Assembly (NCBI RefSeq): GCF_000281955.1
Contig: NZ_AKKF01000139.1
Span: 1-41,584, forward strand
DNA: 41,584 bases
Direction: 5' to 3'
DNA from: Caulobacter sp. AP07
GTDB taxonomy: Bacteria > Pseudomonadota > Alphaproteobacteria > Caulobacterales > Caulobacteraceae
Under the pieces are notes generated by a model. That model was given only the letters and a program-made list of their open reading frames with translations, was not told where the DNA came from and searched no databases. Positions within the stretch are counted from its first letter, which is position 1; each line of letters starts with the position of its first letter. A program made the translations under genes and the position numbers. Positions 34,877 to 41,584 of the stretch are shown here, in pieces.

Positions 34877-36363
34877 AAGGCCCTCCTGACGCTGAAGGAG
34901 ACGACGCTTTCGGCGATCCGTTCGCCGCCCGGGAAGAGCTGCCGGCTTCGAGTCCGGTCGAAGCGGGCGTCGAAATCGGTCCTCGAATTGATCTTGTAGT
35001 CCAGGCGGCCAGAGAAGCCGTACGTCTTGCTCGCCCCATAGAGCGGGCTCTCATAGGTGTGGGCGTAGTTCGTTCCGAGGGTGAGCGCGAGGTCCGGTCG
35101 AAGGCGCCGGGTGTAGGCCAACTGGCCGATGAAGGTCCGGTCGCGGCCGCCCGCCCGCAGGAAGGTCCTGTTCGCCCAGCTTCCCGAGGCCGTCACGGAA
35201 TCGGTGGCGCCGGTATAGACCGCGCGCAGCTCGCCGGACCTGTACAGCGATGTCTCGCCGTAGAGGTTGCCTTCGAACGTGAAGCCTGCCGGCGCGTCCG
35301 CCGATTGCAGCTGCGTGCTGCGTTCGACGAACTCGCGGAAGGACCTGGCCACGGCGACCTGGCCCGGCTGGATCGTTTTCGAATAGGCGCCGGTCAGCTC
35401 CACGGTCCGCGAAACCTGGAGATTGGCTTCGGCCGCCCAGGTGGCGCGGTGGTATCGGCTGCCGCCCTCCACGCTGATCTTCGAACGCGGGTTCGGGCTG
35501 AACTCCAGCCCGGCGCTGGCGATCGGCGCGCTGATGCGAGCAAGGCCCAGCGGCGAGACGCGCTCGTAACCGGCGCGCGTGATCAGGCGGACTTTCGGCC
35601 CGAGCCCGACGAACACCGACTGGACCGCGTTGGCGGTCTTGTAGCCATGGTCGTCCTTGACGAACTCGCCAGAGGTCAGAAATTCGTATCGCCGCAGTCG
35701 CGCGCCGGTGCCAACGGAGCCGACCAACTGGACGATGTTGTCGTCCGCCGGCAGCGGCCGGTTGGAACCGCGCCCCTCCGTTCTGTAGAAGACCTGCGAG
35801 AAACGCGCCGCCGCCGCGACGTCGACATGCTCGCCCCCCGTCATCGTCAGGCGCGGGCCCACGGCGTAGGTGGTCAGCCGGACGCGGCCGCCGACCCCGT
35901 GGCGCTGGGTGGCGGGAGCGCCGAAGGTGGAGACGTTGCCATTGGTGATCGCGCCGTCGGCCTCGATGGCCAGGGTGTTCCTGATCAGCTGCAGGTTCGC
36001 GCTGCCGTTGCCGACCACGGACCATCCATTGAGTTCCGACAGGCGCGAATAGGCGTCGTAGGACGCCTCGCCGACGACCCGGGCCGTCACGCGGCTGGTC
36101 GTGAGCTTGGCGTCCAGGCCGAGCAGACCGCGGAGGATGAAGTCCGACCTTCCGTCGGCGGCGGCGACGTTCGCATTGTCCGTGAACACGCCCTGAACGC
36201 CCAAGGTGGGGGTGATCGTGAGGGTGCGTTGACTGGCGGGTTCGGCGGCGCGCTCGGCGGCGCGCGCGGCGCCGCCGGTCAGGGCCAGGCAGGTCGCGCA
36301 AAAGAGCCCGGCCCAGGCGCCACCCGGATGTTCTGTCCGCCGCGACAGGTCTTCGAGAACCAT
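34873..36363 (-). CDS. Beta-barrel outer-membrane protein, exosortase-A-associated (TIGR03016-like)
   Basis: 496 residues with a signal peptide (hydrophobic WAGLFCATCLALTGGAARA, cleavage near 37). The mature part is an alternating beta-strand pattern of about 20 segments (RTLTITPTLGVQGVFTDNAN at the start) ending in Phe (VSFSVRRAF), the terminal signature of a BamA substrate. Such proteins recur in PEP-CTERM polysaccharide loci and are thought to form or support the outer-membrane exit; their function is not proven. The ATG at 36363 is preceded by GGGGGGAAAGG; a TTG at 36396 is rejected as it precedes this site. Encoded 29 bases after the kinase gene. Confidence 0.88.
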   Translation of the reverse strand: MVLEDLSRRTEHPGGAWAGLFCATCLALTGGAARAAERAAEPASQRTLTITPTLGVQGVFTDNANVAAADGRSDFILRGLLGLDAKLTTSRVTARVVGEASYDAYSRLSELNGWSVVGNGSANLQLIRNTLAIEADGAITNGNVSTFGAPATQRHGVGGRVRLTTYAVGPRLTMTGGEHVDVAAAARFSQVFYRTEGRGSNRPLPADDNIVQLVGSVGTGARLRRYEFLTSGEFVKDDHGYKTANAVQSVFVGLGPKVRLITRAGYERVSPLGLARISAPIASAGLEFSPNPRSKISVEGGSRYHRATWAAEANLQVSRTVELTGAYSKTIQPGQVAVARSFREFVERSTQLQSADAPAGFTFEGNLYGETSLYRSGELRAVYTGATDSVTASGSWANRTFLRAGGRDRTFIGQLAYTRRLRPDLALTLGTNYAHTYESPLYGASKTYGFSGRLDYKINSRTDFDARFDRTRSRQLFPGGERIAESVVSFSVRRAF

Positions 36364-36392
36364 GTTCTGCCTTTCCCCCCGGACAGGCCGGC

Positions 36393-37211
36393 TCAATGCC
36401 GCCTGGAATAGCGAACGGGCGACTGCGATCGGTCGGTCTTGTTGAACACCAGCGCGACGCGCGTCTCGTCAATCGGACCGGCCTGACGATGCAGGATGCC
36501 CAGCCCTTCATCGACCTCGGCCCGCTTCGACTGGCCCATGGCCGCGACGAAGAGGATCTGGCCGGCATGCTTGGCCAGCGAGACGGTCGCGCTGCAAGAC
36601 AGCACCGAGCCGGAGTCCATGATCACGATCCGCTCCTCGGTTCCGTCGTGCAGCGTCTCGAGCAGGCGTCGCATGCGTTGGCTGGCCATCAGCTCCGGCG
36701 CCGTTATGCGGGGCCGCCCCAACGGGACAGCGTAAACGCCCCGGACGCTCGTGGGGTACAGGATGTCGCTGACCTCCAGAGCCTCGTCGTCCAGGTAGTC
36801 GAGGAGTCCCAGCTGGTCGCCGAGCTTCATGCGCGTGGAGAGCTCGGAACTGCCCGTGTCCGCGTCGATGAGGACGACGCGACGGTCATGTTCGAACATG
36901 AAGCTCAAGGCGAGCCCGAGGGCCATCGTGGTCTTGCCTTCCTGAGGCGAGGCGCTGGTGATCAGGATCGTCCGTGGATCATAGGGCCCGGCGTCCGCTT
37001 CCATCCGCGCCATCATATGTCGCTTCAGGACCCGGAACTCCTCGCGCGTGCGGGATTCGTCGAAGCGGGGGGTCCTGACCACGCCGACCCGCTTCAGCTC
37101 TCCGGCGCGTGTCCACAGTTTCTGGACCAGCGGCGTCGCGCGGTTGTTGGCCGTCACGGCCCTTGAGTCCGTCGCGGCGAGGCTCGGCAGGAGCTGAGGC
37201 ATGTTACTCAC
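36393..37211 (-). CDS. CpsD/CapB-type ATPase (BY-kinase-like) with unusual Walker motifs
   Basis: 272-residue P-loop ATPase that normally drives cycles of chain-length-protein assembly by tyrosine phosphorylation. Walker A is [10 protein letters not shown], Walker A' is [13 protein letters not shown], and the Walker B position reads [11 protein letters not shown] instead of the family's usual IIDTPPV. The C-terminus (YSRRH) has one tyrosine rather than the usual tyrosine cluster, so classic autophosphorylation is doubtful. The GTG at 37211 overlaps the chain-length gene stop (GTGA) with GGGA upstream; an ATG three codons later is possible. The longer frame upstream is the chain-length gene out of frame. 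Confidence 0.85.
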   Translation of the reverse strand: MSNMPQLLPSLAATDSRAVTANNRATPLVQKLWTRAGELKRVGVVRTPRFDESRTREEFRVLKRHMMARMEADAGPYDPRTILITSASPQEGKTTMALGLALSFMFEHDRRVVLIDADTGSSELSTRMKLGDQLGLLDYLDDEALEVSDILYPTSVRGVYAVPLGRPRITAPELMASQRMRRLLETLHDGTEERIVIMDSGSVLSCSATVSLAKHAGQILFVAAMGQSKRAEVDEGLGILHRQAGPIDETRVALVFNKTDRSQSPVRYSRRH

Positions 37212-38605
37212 GGCTGGCTGTCCCAGGTTGTACGATAGGATTTCAGGATGACGGGCGGGTTCGGCGTCCCACCGCCGATTCTTCCACGCACGCGCGCCAG
37301 CCGGGGCGGCCGGGGCGGCCGGGTGTTCCATGCGGGCTCCCAGGACAGTGTGCCGATTACCGGAAGCTGTACAGCCTGCTCCAGCTCGCGCGTCGATACG
37401 AATATGCTCTGCGTCGCGGCGCGCAGCCACCCAACCCCCAGGCCGCCGCCGACCGCGAGCAGCCCGGCCAGGGCCAGATAGAGGGCGCGGTTCGGCCCGA
37501 TCGGGACCGTCGGGACCGTGGGCTCCCGGGTGACCTGATACTTGCCGGCGCCGTCGGCGCCGTAGACGGCCTGCGACATGTGGGTCGCGACGCGCTTGCC
37601 GAGCAGCTGCTGGTAGGTGCTGCGAAGCACCTCGTCGTTTCTCTGCAAATTGTTCCATTCCGAAGCGACCGCCGGCGGAAGCGGGGCGGGCATGGCCCGC
37701 CGCGGCGGATATCCCCCGAGCAGGACCGGCGGTCGATACGTGGCCGCGGCGGTCAGGGCCGCCTTCTCCTCCAGGTCGCGCGCAATGAGCGCCTGGGCGA
37801 GCTGCCGGCGGGTCGCGATCACGTCTGGATACTGTTCGGTGTAGGCGGAGCGCAGGACGGCGAGTTGCGACTCCAGCTCCGACACGCGTCTGGCGGCGGC
37901 GAATGACCTTGGCGCGGGAGCCGCCTGGGCGACGGTCGCGGGCGCCGACCTTGGGGCCGCAAGGCCATTGTCGACCGCCGTGGCCGACAGGGCCGCGACC
38001 GCGGGGTGGGTTCGCCGAAATTCGGCGATCTTGACCTGCGAGGCGGCGACCATCGCGTCGTAGGCGGCGACCTGCCCATCGAGGAACTGTCCGGCCCGCC
38101 CGAGGTCGGCTTGAGCGCGATCCACGTTCCGGGTGATGAACTGGTTCAACAGCAACCGCACCAGGTCGCGCGCGCGCGCCGGGTCCGTATCCGTGACATG
38201 AAGCTCGACGAAATCCTCTCCCGGGTCTCGTGCGAAGTGGATTTTGCGCCTTAGCCGGTTCATTTCCACCTCGAAGGCGGCTTTGCCCTTCGACGCCGCC
38301 GTCGGATCCATCCGCAGCACGACCTTCGCGAGGTTGTCGTCGTTGAGCAGCGTCTTCTGGACGACGTAGGGGCTGCCGTAGCCCCCCCCCACGAGGGACA
38401 TGCCCTCGGCGGTGGCGGCGAGCGGCGTCTGGCCGTTCACGTAGATCTGCCCCCAGGCGTCGTACACGCTTGGAAGACTAAGGACGTAGGTCGCCGCGCC
38501 GCCCCACAGGACCAAGGTGGTCGCGGCCACCAGCCAGCGGTAGCACCAGATCCGGCGGCTTTCTTCCTTGATGAGCGCGAACAGGGGATCGAGCATGGAA
38601 GCCAT
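37208..38605 (-). CDS. Polysaccharide chain-length determinant (Wzz/PCP-2 type)
   Basis: 465-residue inner-membrane co-polymerase. A membrane helix near 22-43 ([19 protein letters not shown]), a large periplasmic region with coiled-coil (about 150-320) and a second helix near 380-400 ([20 protein letters not shown]) give the PCP topology. The coiled coil is interrupted by an Ala/Pro-rich stretch (about 210-235), a deviation from family members. The separate cytoplasmic ATPase follows directly, as in PCP-2b systems. Of the tandem starts GTG/ATG at 38608/38605 and ATG 38596, ATG 38605 is chosen for its GAGAG spacing. It likely sets chain length and links to the OPX protein. Confidence 0.9.
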   Translation of the reverse strand: MASMLDPLFALIKEESRRIWCYRWLVAATTLVLWGGAATYVLSLPSVYDAWGQIYVNGQTPLAATAEGMSLVGGGYGSPYVVQKTLLNDDNLAKVVLRMDPTAASKGKAAFEVEMNRLRRKIHFARDPGEDFVELHVTDTDPARARDLVRLLLNQFITRNVDRAQADLGRAGQFLDGQVAAYDAMVAASQVKIAEFRRTHPAVAALSATAVDNGLAAPRSAPATVAQAAPAPRSFAAARRVSELESQLAVLRSAYTEQYPDVIATRRQLAQALIARDLEEKAALTAAATYRPPVLLGGYPPRRAMPAPLPPAVASEWNNLQRNDEVLRSTYQQLLGKRVATHMSQAVYGADGAGKYQVTREPTVPTVPIGPNRALYLALAGLLAVGGGLGVGWLRAATQSIFVSTRELEQAVQLPVIGTLSWEPAWNTRPPRPPRLARVRGRIGGGTPNPPVILKSYRTTWDSQP

Positions 38606-38665
38606 CACTCTCTCGAAGCCGGCCTGGACACCGGCGCGGTCGGTGTTGAAGGCCGACGGACCACC

Positions 38666-39364
38666 TCAGAACATCCGTTCGGGGATGCGGATGATGTCGC
38701 CCGGCATCAGGTTCACGTTGGCCTTCAGGTCACCCGACCGGACAAGATCCTTGAGCCGCAGCGGGTAGGACTGGTACGCGCCGTTCTCGCGCCTCAACAG
38801 CTTGGCCCCGTTGCCATTGGCGAAGACGGTGAGGCCGCCGACGTCGATCAGCACGTCCAGCGCGGTCAGCCCGGCCCGGTACGGGACCGTCTTGGGCGTC
38901 ACGGCCGCCCCGATGACGCGGACCGCGGCCGAATTACCCGGCGCCGCGAAGTTCTTCACCACGACGGTGACCACCGGTTCCTGGATGTAGTTGGAGAGCG
39001 CCTGCTGGAGGTTCGCGGCCAGTTCCGTCGGCCGGCGGCCCTGCGCCTGGATGTCCGGCACCAGGGGAGTGGTGATCCGACCGTCGGGCCGGACCGGCGC
39101 CTCCACCGAAAGGTCGGGGTTCTTCCAGACGAAGATCTGGAGGAGGTCGCCCGGCCCGATGAGGTAATCGGCCGCCGTCGACACGGCCGCTGGCCGGCCC
39201 ACGTCCGCGACCGGCTGGGCGCCGGCGGCTAGCGGGATCATCACCGCGCAGAGCCAGCTCACAACGCCGAGCTTCTTCCAATGGCGTGCGACGCTGATCT
39301 TGCGGGTCCGTCGTCCGGACGGCCCGCCGGCGTCCGCGGAGATGCCCGACAGTCGACCTTCCAA
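38666..39364 (-). CDS. Polysaccharide export outer-membrane protein (OPX/Wza-like)
   Basis: 232-residue periplasmic/outer-membrane protein. A signal peptide (SWLCAVMIPLAAGAQP) near 36-50 lacks the lipobox cysteine of Wza. Residues 66-140 form the Poly_export domain (DYLIGPGDLLQIFVWKNPDL, RPDGRITTPLVPDIQAQG), followed by one SLBB-type domain (VRVIGAAVTPKTVPYRAG). It is short, without Wza's membrane helix, so it needs an outer-membrane partner, possibly the barrel at 34873-36363. The start is uncertain: TTG at 39364 has AAAGGGG upstream, giving a long N-region. It is the first gene of the minus-strand assembly operon. Confidence 0.88.
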   Translation of the reverse strand: MEGRLSGISADAGGPSGRRTRKISVARHWKKLGVVSWLCAVMIPLAAGAQPVADVGRPAAVSTAADYLIGPGDLLQIFVWKNPDLSVEAPVRPDGRITTPLVPDIQAQGRRPTELAANLQQALSNYIQEPVVTVVVKNFAAPGNSAAVRVIGAAVTPKTVPYRAGLTALDVLIDVGGLTVFANGNGAKLLRRENGAYQSYPLRLKDLVRSGDLKANVNLMPGDIIRIPERMF

Positions 39365-39583
39365 TGCCTGCCCCTTTCACCACTGCGACCCGGGCCAGCA
39401 TTCGTGTGGCGCCGCCCCAGATCTCCGCTCGCCGCTGAATGGTCGAGCGCTTGCACCTCATGAGTAAGGACACTGGGACGATCAGGACCATGTCGAATGA
39501 TGGATCGGCGGCCGGCAACAAGGCGCTATTCCGCCCCCCGGACGAGATGCCGCATCACACCACGAGGACACCACGAGGACACC
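39365..39583. promoter_or_regulatory. Divergent intergenic region with TGTCGAATGAT and duplicated RBS
   Basis: 219 bases between divergent starts of the OPX gene and the dioxygenase gene; no gene seen. It contains TGTCGAATGAT (39491-39501), identical to the motif at 28288-28298. Just before the dioxygenase ATG is an exact 11-base tandem duplication (39560-39581) that includes the ribosome-binding GAGGA. No confident promoter hexamers. Confidence 0.4.
39560..39581 (+). repeat. 11-base tandem repeat carrying the ribosome-binding site
   Basis: CCACGAGGACA occurs twice in direct tandem immediately before CCATG. The second copy provides GAGGA at the usual spacing for the ATG at 39584. A replication-slippage product is the simplest origin. 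Confidence 0.7.
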
Positions 39584-40516
39584 ATGATCCCCTATGCTCG
39601 GCTCACGCCTGGGCCCGGGTTCCAGGCGCGACGCGCGCTGCTCTATTACGGACAGCGAATGGCGACGGCGCCCATGGTCCGCCGCGCCTTGTCGTTTTTC
39701 ATCGCCGCGACCGTGCGCGCGCGACAGGGCGGGCCGGTGATCTGGCCACGCGACAGGACGTCTGAAACGGCGCTGGCCGACCTCAGGAAGGAGGGGCTGG
39801 CCATGCTGCCGCCACTCGTTCCGCGGGTCGAGATCAAGCGGATCGCCGACTATTTCCACGGGAACATGGTCGCGACGCCAGACGGCGGGCGCCACCCGGT
39901 CGAACAGACGCCGGCCGGCGCCGCCGTGGCGGATTACAGCCTGGAGACCGTCCTTGCGTGTCCCGGTCTGCTGACGCTGGTGAACGCGCCGCGGGTTCTG
40001 CGGATCGCGGCGGACTACCTGGGCTGCAAGCCGACGATTTCCAGCCTCGGCGTGCGCTGGACCTTCCCGTTCAGCAGCGAGGTCACCCGGTTTCAGAGCT
40101 TTCACCGCGACGTCGACGACTGGCGCTTCCTGAAGCTTTTCATCTACCTATCGGACGTCGACGCCGGTTCGGGCCCGCACACCTTCGTCCGAAGATCCCA
40201 CGACACCGCCTTCGGATTGACCATGAGGGCCTACACACGGCTCGAAATTGAAGCGCGCTTTGGGGCCCACAACATAGCGACCGTGACGGGTCCGATGGGC
40301 ACCACCTTCATGGCCGACACCCTGGGGGTGCACTGTGGCGACCGTCCGACCATCAGCCCGCGCCTCATGCTCCAGGTGCAGTATTCGCTGCTGCCCGTAT
40401 TCGCGTTCCGCTACGCCCCCGTCGAGATCGAGGCGCCGATGGTGGACGCCTACTGCAACCGCCTTCTGCTGCGCCGGCGACCCGATACGCGCCCGCGAAG
40501 GGCCCGACCGTTTTAA
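39584..40516 (+). CDS. Phytanoyl-CoA dioxygenase-family Fe(II)/2-oxoglutarate enzyme
   Basis: 310-residue double-stranded beta-helix oxygenase. Iron ligands are His174 and Asp176 (FQSFHRDVDDW) and His250 (LGVHCGD); Arg260 (SPRLMLQ) is the likely 2-oxoglutarate anchor. The PhyH fold includes IYLSDVDAGSGPHTFVRRSH. The substrate is not evident; PhyH relatives hydroxylate diverse small molecules and in glycan loci could modify a sugar or lipid, which is inference. The ATG at 39584 is set by the second copy of the repeat that carries its ribosome-binding site. The N-terminal 60 residues are basic and Arg-rich. Transcribed divergently from the OPX gene. Confidence 0.88.
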   Translation: MIPYARLTPGPGFQARRALLYYGQRMATAPMVRRALSFFIAATVRARQGGPVIWPRDRTSETALADLRKEGLAMLPPLVPRVEIKRIADYFHGNMVATPDGGRHPVEQTPAGAAVADYSLETVLACPGLLTLVNAPRVLRIAADYLGCKPTISSLGVRWTFPFSSEVTRFQSFHRDVDDWRFLKLFIYLSDVDAGSGPHTFVRRSHDTAFGLTMRAYTRLEIEARFGAHNIATVTGPMGTTFMADTLGVHCGDRPTISPRLMLQVQYSLLPVFAFRYAPVEIEAPMVDAYCNRLLLRRRPDTRPRRARPF

Positions 40517-40646
40517 CCCGGCCGCCGCGGTCGCCGAGTTCGCCGGGGTCCAGTCCCCATTTCCTCCTAAATGGTCTTCGAACCAACATAAGAGATGGAT
40601 CGCTTCCAGGCGTGCGGGCCAATTCAGTCATCGGATGGAGACCGCC

Positions 40647-40844
40647 ATGACGCTCGACGCGGAAGAGCCCAAAGCCAAGCGCGGCTTCGCCGCCATCAGC
40701 CCGGAACGCCGCCGGGAAATCGCCGCTCGTGGCGGCGCCAGCGTGCCGCCCGGGAAACGCAGCTTCTCCCAGAACCGGGAACTGGCCGCCCGCGCGGGCC
40801 GCATCGGCGGATCGTCCTCGTCGAGCCGCAAGGAACCCGACTGA
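40647..40844 (+). CDS. Small KGG-motif stress-type protein
   Basis: 65-residue hydrophilic protein with two repeats of the KGG (con-10/GsiB-like) motif: RGFAAISPERRREIAARGGASVP and GKRSFSQNRELAARAGRIGG. Such proteins are common in alphaproteobacteria, intrinsically disordered and linked to stress or desiccation; the exact function is unknown. An ATG at 40635 would add four residues; ATG 40647 is preferred because GGAG lies six bases upstream. Ser-rich C-terminus. Confidence 0.85.
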   Translation: MTLDAEEPKAKRGFAAISPERRREIAARGGASVPPGKRSFSQNRELAARAGRIGGSSSSSRKEPD

Positions 40845-41083
40845 GGCGCCAATCCCGTCCGCGGCCTGCCTTGCGCCTCGCCGCGAGGACGCGCGCCGGT
40901 TCGTCGGGCGACGACGTCGGGCCATCGACGGGAACCGCCGAGGCGACCCCGCCATCCCACTCGAAACCCATGAAATGATACGACGGCCCCCACCAAAGTA
41001 GGCGAGCGTTTCGGGTCGAGCCGCCTTCACACAGTGATGTCACGTGGACACGACCCCGGCCCGGCGCGCACAGGAGGCGAACG

Positions 41084-41584
41084 GTGGCGGATAACCCGAT
41101 CGTTCTTGAAAACCAGAAGCCGGGGACGCCCAGAAGTGTCTGGGACGCGCCCAGCAGCAACCAGATCGAAGGCTTCGCCACCCAGTTCAGCGTCGACAAC
41201 GGCAGCACGGTCTCGTTCAAGATCAACCTCAATGTCGGCCAGAGCGCGACGGCGCCCTACCGCATCGAGATTTATCGGCTCGGCTACTACGGTGGCGACG
41301 GCGCGACCCTGGTCACCACCCTGAACGGCCTCACCGGCATTCGGCAACCGGACCCGATCACCGACTCCCGCGGCCTCGTCGACGCCGGCAACTGGTCGGT
41401 CAGCGCCAGCTGGGCGACGCCGGCCGACGCCGTCTCGGGCGTCTATCTGGCCAAGCTGGTGCGCACCGACAACGGCGCCACCAACCAGATCCCCTTCATC
41501 GTGCGCGACGACGGCGGCACGAGCGACGTTCTGCTGCAGACCTCCGACACCACCTGGCAAGCCTATAACGGCTGGGGCGGGCGC
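41084..41584 (+). CDS. N-terminus of a large surface protein (N,N-dimethylformamidase-beta-like/Ig-like start), cut by the window end
   Basis: First 167 residues of an open reading frame that runs off the window. NPIVLENQKPGTPRSVWD, IEGFATQFSVDNGSTVSFKI and IYRLGYYGGDGA are typical of the N-terminal domain shared by very large alphaproteobacterial surface proteins that continue into an N,N-dimethylformamidase beta-subunit-like domain and often Ca2+-binding or Ig-like repeats. IPFIVRDDGG and LLQTSDTTWQAYNGWGG belong to the same domain. No signal peptide is seen, as expected for type I secretion. GTG at 41084 with a strong AGGAGG seven bases upstream. A short inverted repeat, GTGATGTCAC, lies at 41034-41043. 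Confidence 0.85.
   Translation, partial: MADNPIVLENQKPGTPRSVWDAPSSNQIEGFATQFSVDNGSTVSFKINLNVGQSATAPYRIEIYRLGYYGGDGATLVTTLNGLTGIRQPDPITDSRGLVDAGNWSVSASWATPADAVSGVYLAKLVRTDNGATNQIPFIVRDDGGTSDVLLQTSDTTWQAYNGWGGR

Noticed and set aside
39439..39765. 108-residue open frame overlapping the start of the dioxygenase gene
   Set aside because: No motif, overlaps the dioxygenase out of frame, and no ribosome-binding site better than that at 39571-39581.
40335..40646. Upstream extension of the KGG protein frame to 169 residues
   Set aside because: The first 100 residues overlap the dioxygenase gene out of frame and are Arg/Ser/Cys-rich noise; the ATG at 40647 has its own ribosome-binding site.
1..41584. 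CRISPR arrays, insertion sequences, tRNA/rRNA genes and attachment sites
   Set aside because: No spaced direct repeats, transposase motifs, tRNA cloverleaf consensus or rRNA-like stretches were recognised by eye in any part of the window.

Overview
The window is GC-rich, alphaproteobacterial chromosomal DNA, most likely from a member of the Caulobacterales (Caulobacter/Phenylobacterium type). That placement is an inference from gene content (dapF next to mtaB, small KGG protein, prolyl oligopeptidase, large surface protein), high GC and dense 4-base start/stop overlaps; no rRNA or tRNA gene is present to confirm it. About 38 protein genes are supported. I saw no CRISPR array, insertion sequence, tRNA or rRNA.

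Region 1 (1-7.7 kb) is mostly housekeeping. A minus-strand translationally coupled operon runs dapF > SDR oxidoreductase > signal peptidase I > mtaB (cut by the window edge). On the plus strand are a K+-channel-like protein with a C-terminal zinc ribbon, a secreted S9A prolyl oligopeptidase and, after an AT-rich island, a Crp/Fnr-type regulator. A convergent ChrR-like zinc/cupin regulator follows (7.8-8.3 kb).

Region 2 (8.5-39.4 kb) is a roughly 31-kb exopolysaccharide locus. Its right arm (29.7-39.4 kb) carries the conserved gene set known from exosortase A (XrtA)/PEP-CTERM-associated polysaccharide loci: OPX outer-membrane exporter, chain-length protein, CpsD-like ATPase, TIGR03016-type outer-membrane protein, polysaccharide deacetylase, FemAB-like protein, TIGR03087-type glycosyltransferase and asparagine-synthase-like amidotransferase. 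The middle (18.9-28.4 kb) holds the initiating sugar-phosphate transferase, several glycosyltransferases, and a nucleotide amino-sugar module (oxidoreductase, two PLP aminotransferases, two hexapeptide acyltransferases, one epimerase). The left arm (8.5-18.9 kb) holds a Wzm/Wzt-type ABC exporter, GT2, GT8 and GT4 enzymes, a 670-residue secreted protein I cannot assign, an O-antigen-ligase-like membrane protein and galE. No exosortase, no PEP-CTERM protein and no Wzx flippase is seen in the window.

Region 3 (39.5 kb to the end) is plus-strand: a phytanoyl-CoA-dioxygenase-like Fe/2-oxoglutarate enzyme, a 65-residue KGG stress protein, and the first 167 residues of what is probably a very large surface protein.

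Working model: sugars are activated and aminated in the cytoplasm, the repeat unit is built on a lipid by the TIGR03013-type transferase and the glycosyltransferases, moved and polymerised in the inner membrane, and exported through the chain-length protein/OPX/outer-membrane protein path, with periplasmic trimming or deacetylation. Most gene junctions on the minus strand are ATGA, GTGA, TTGA or TGATG overlaps, so the locus consists of a few long coupled operons. Family names are recalled from motifs; no database search was run.
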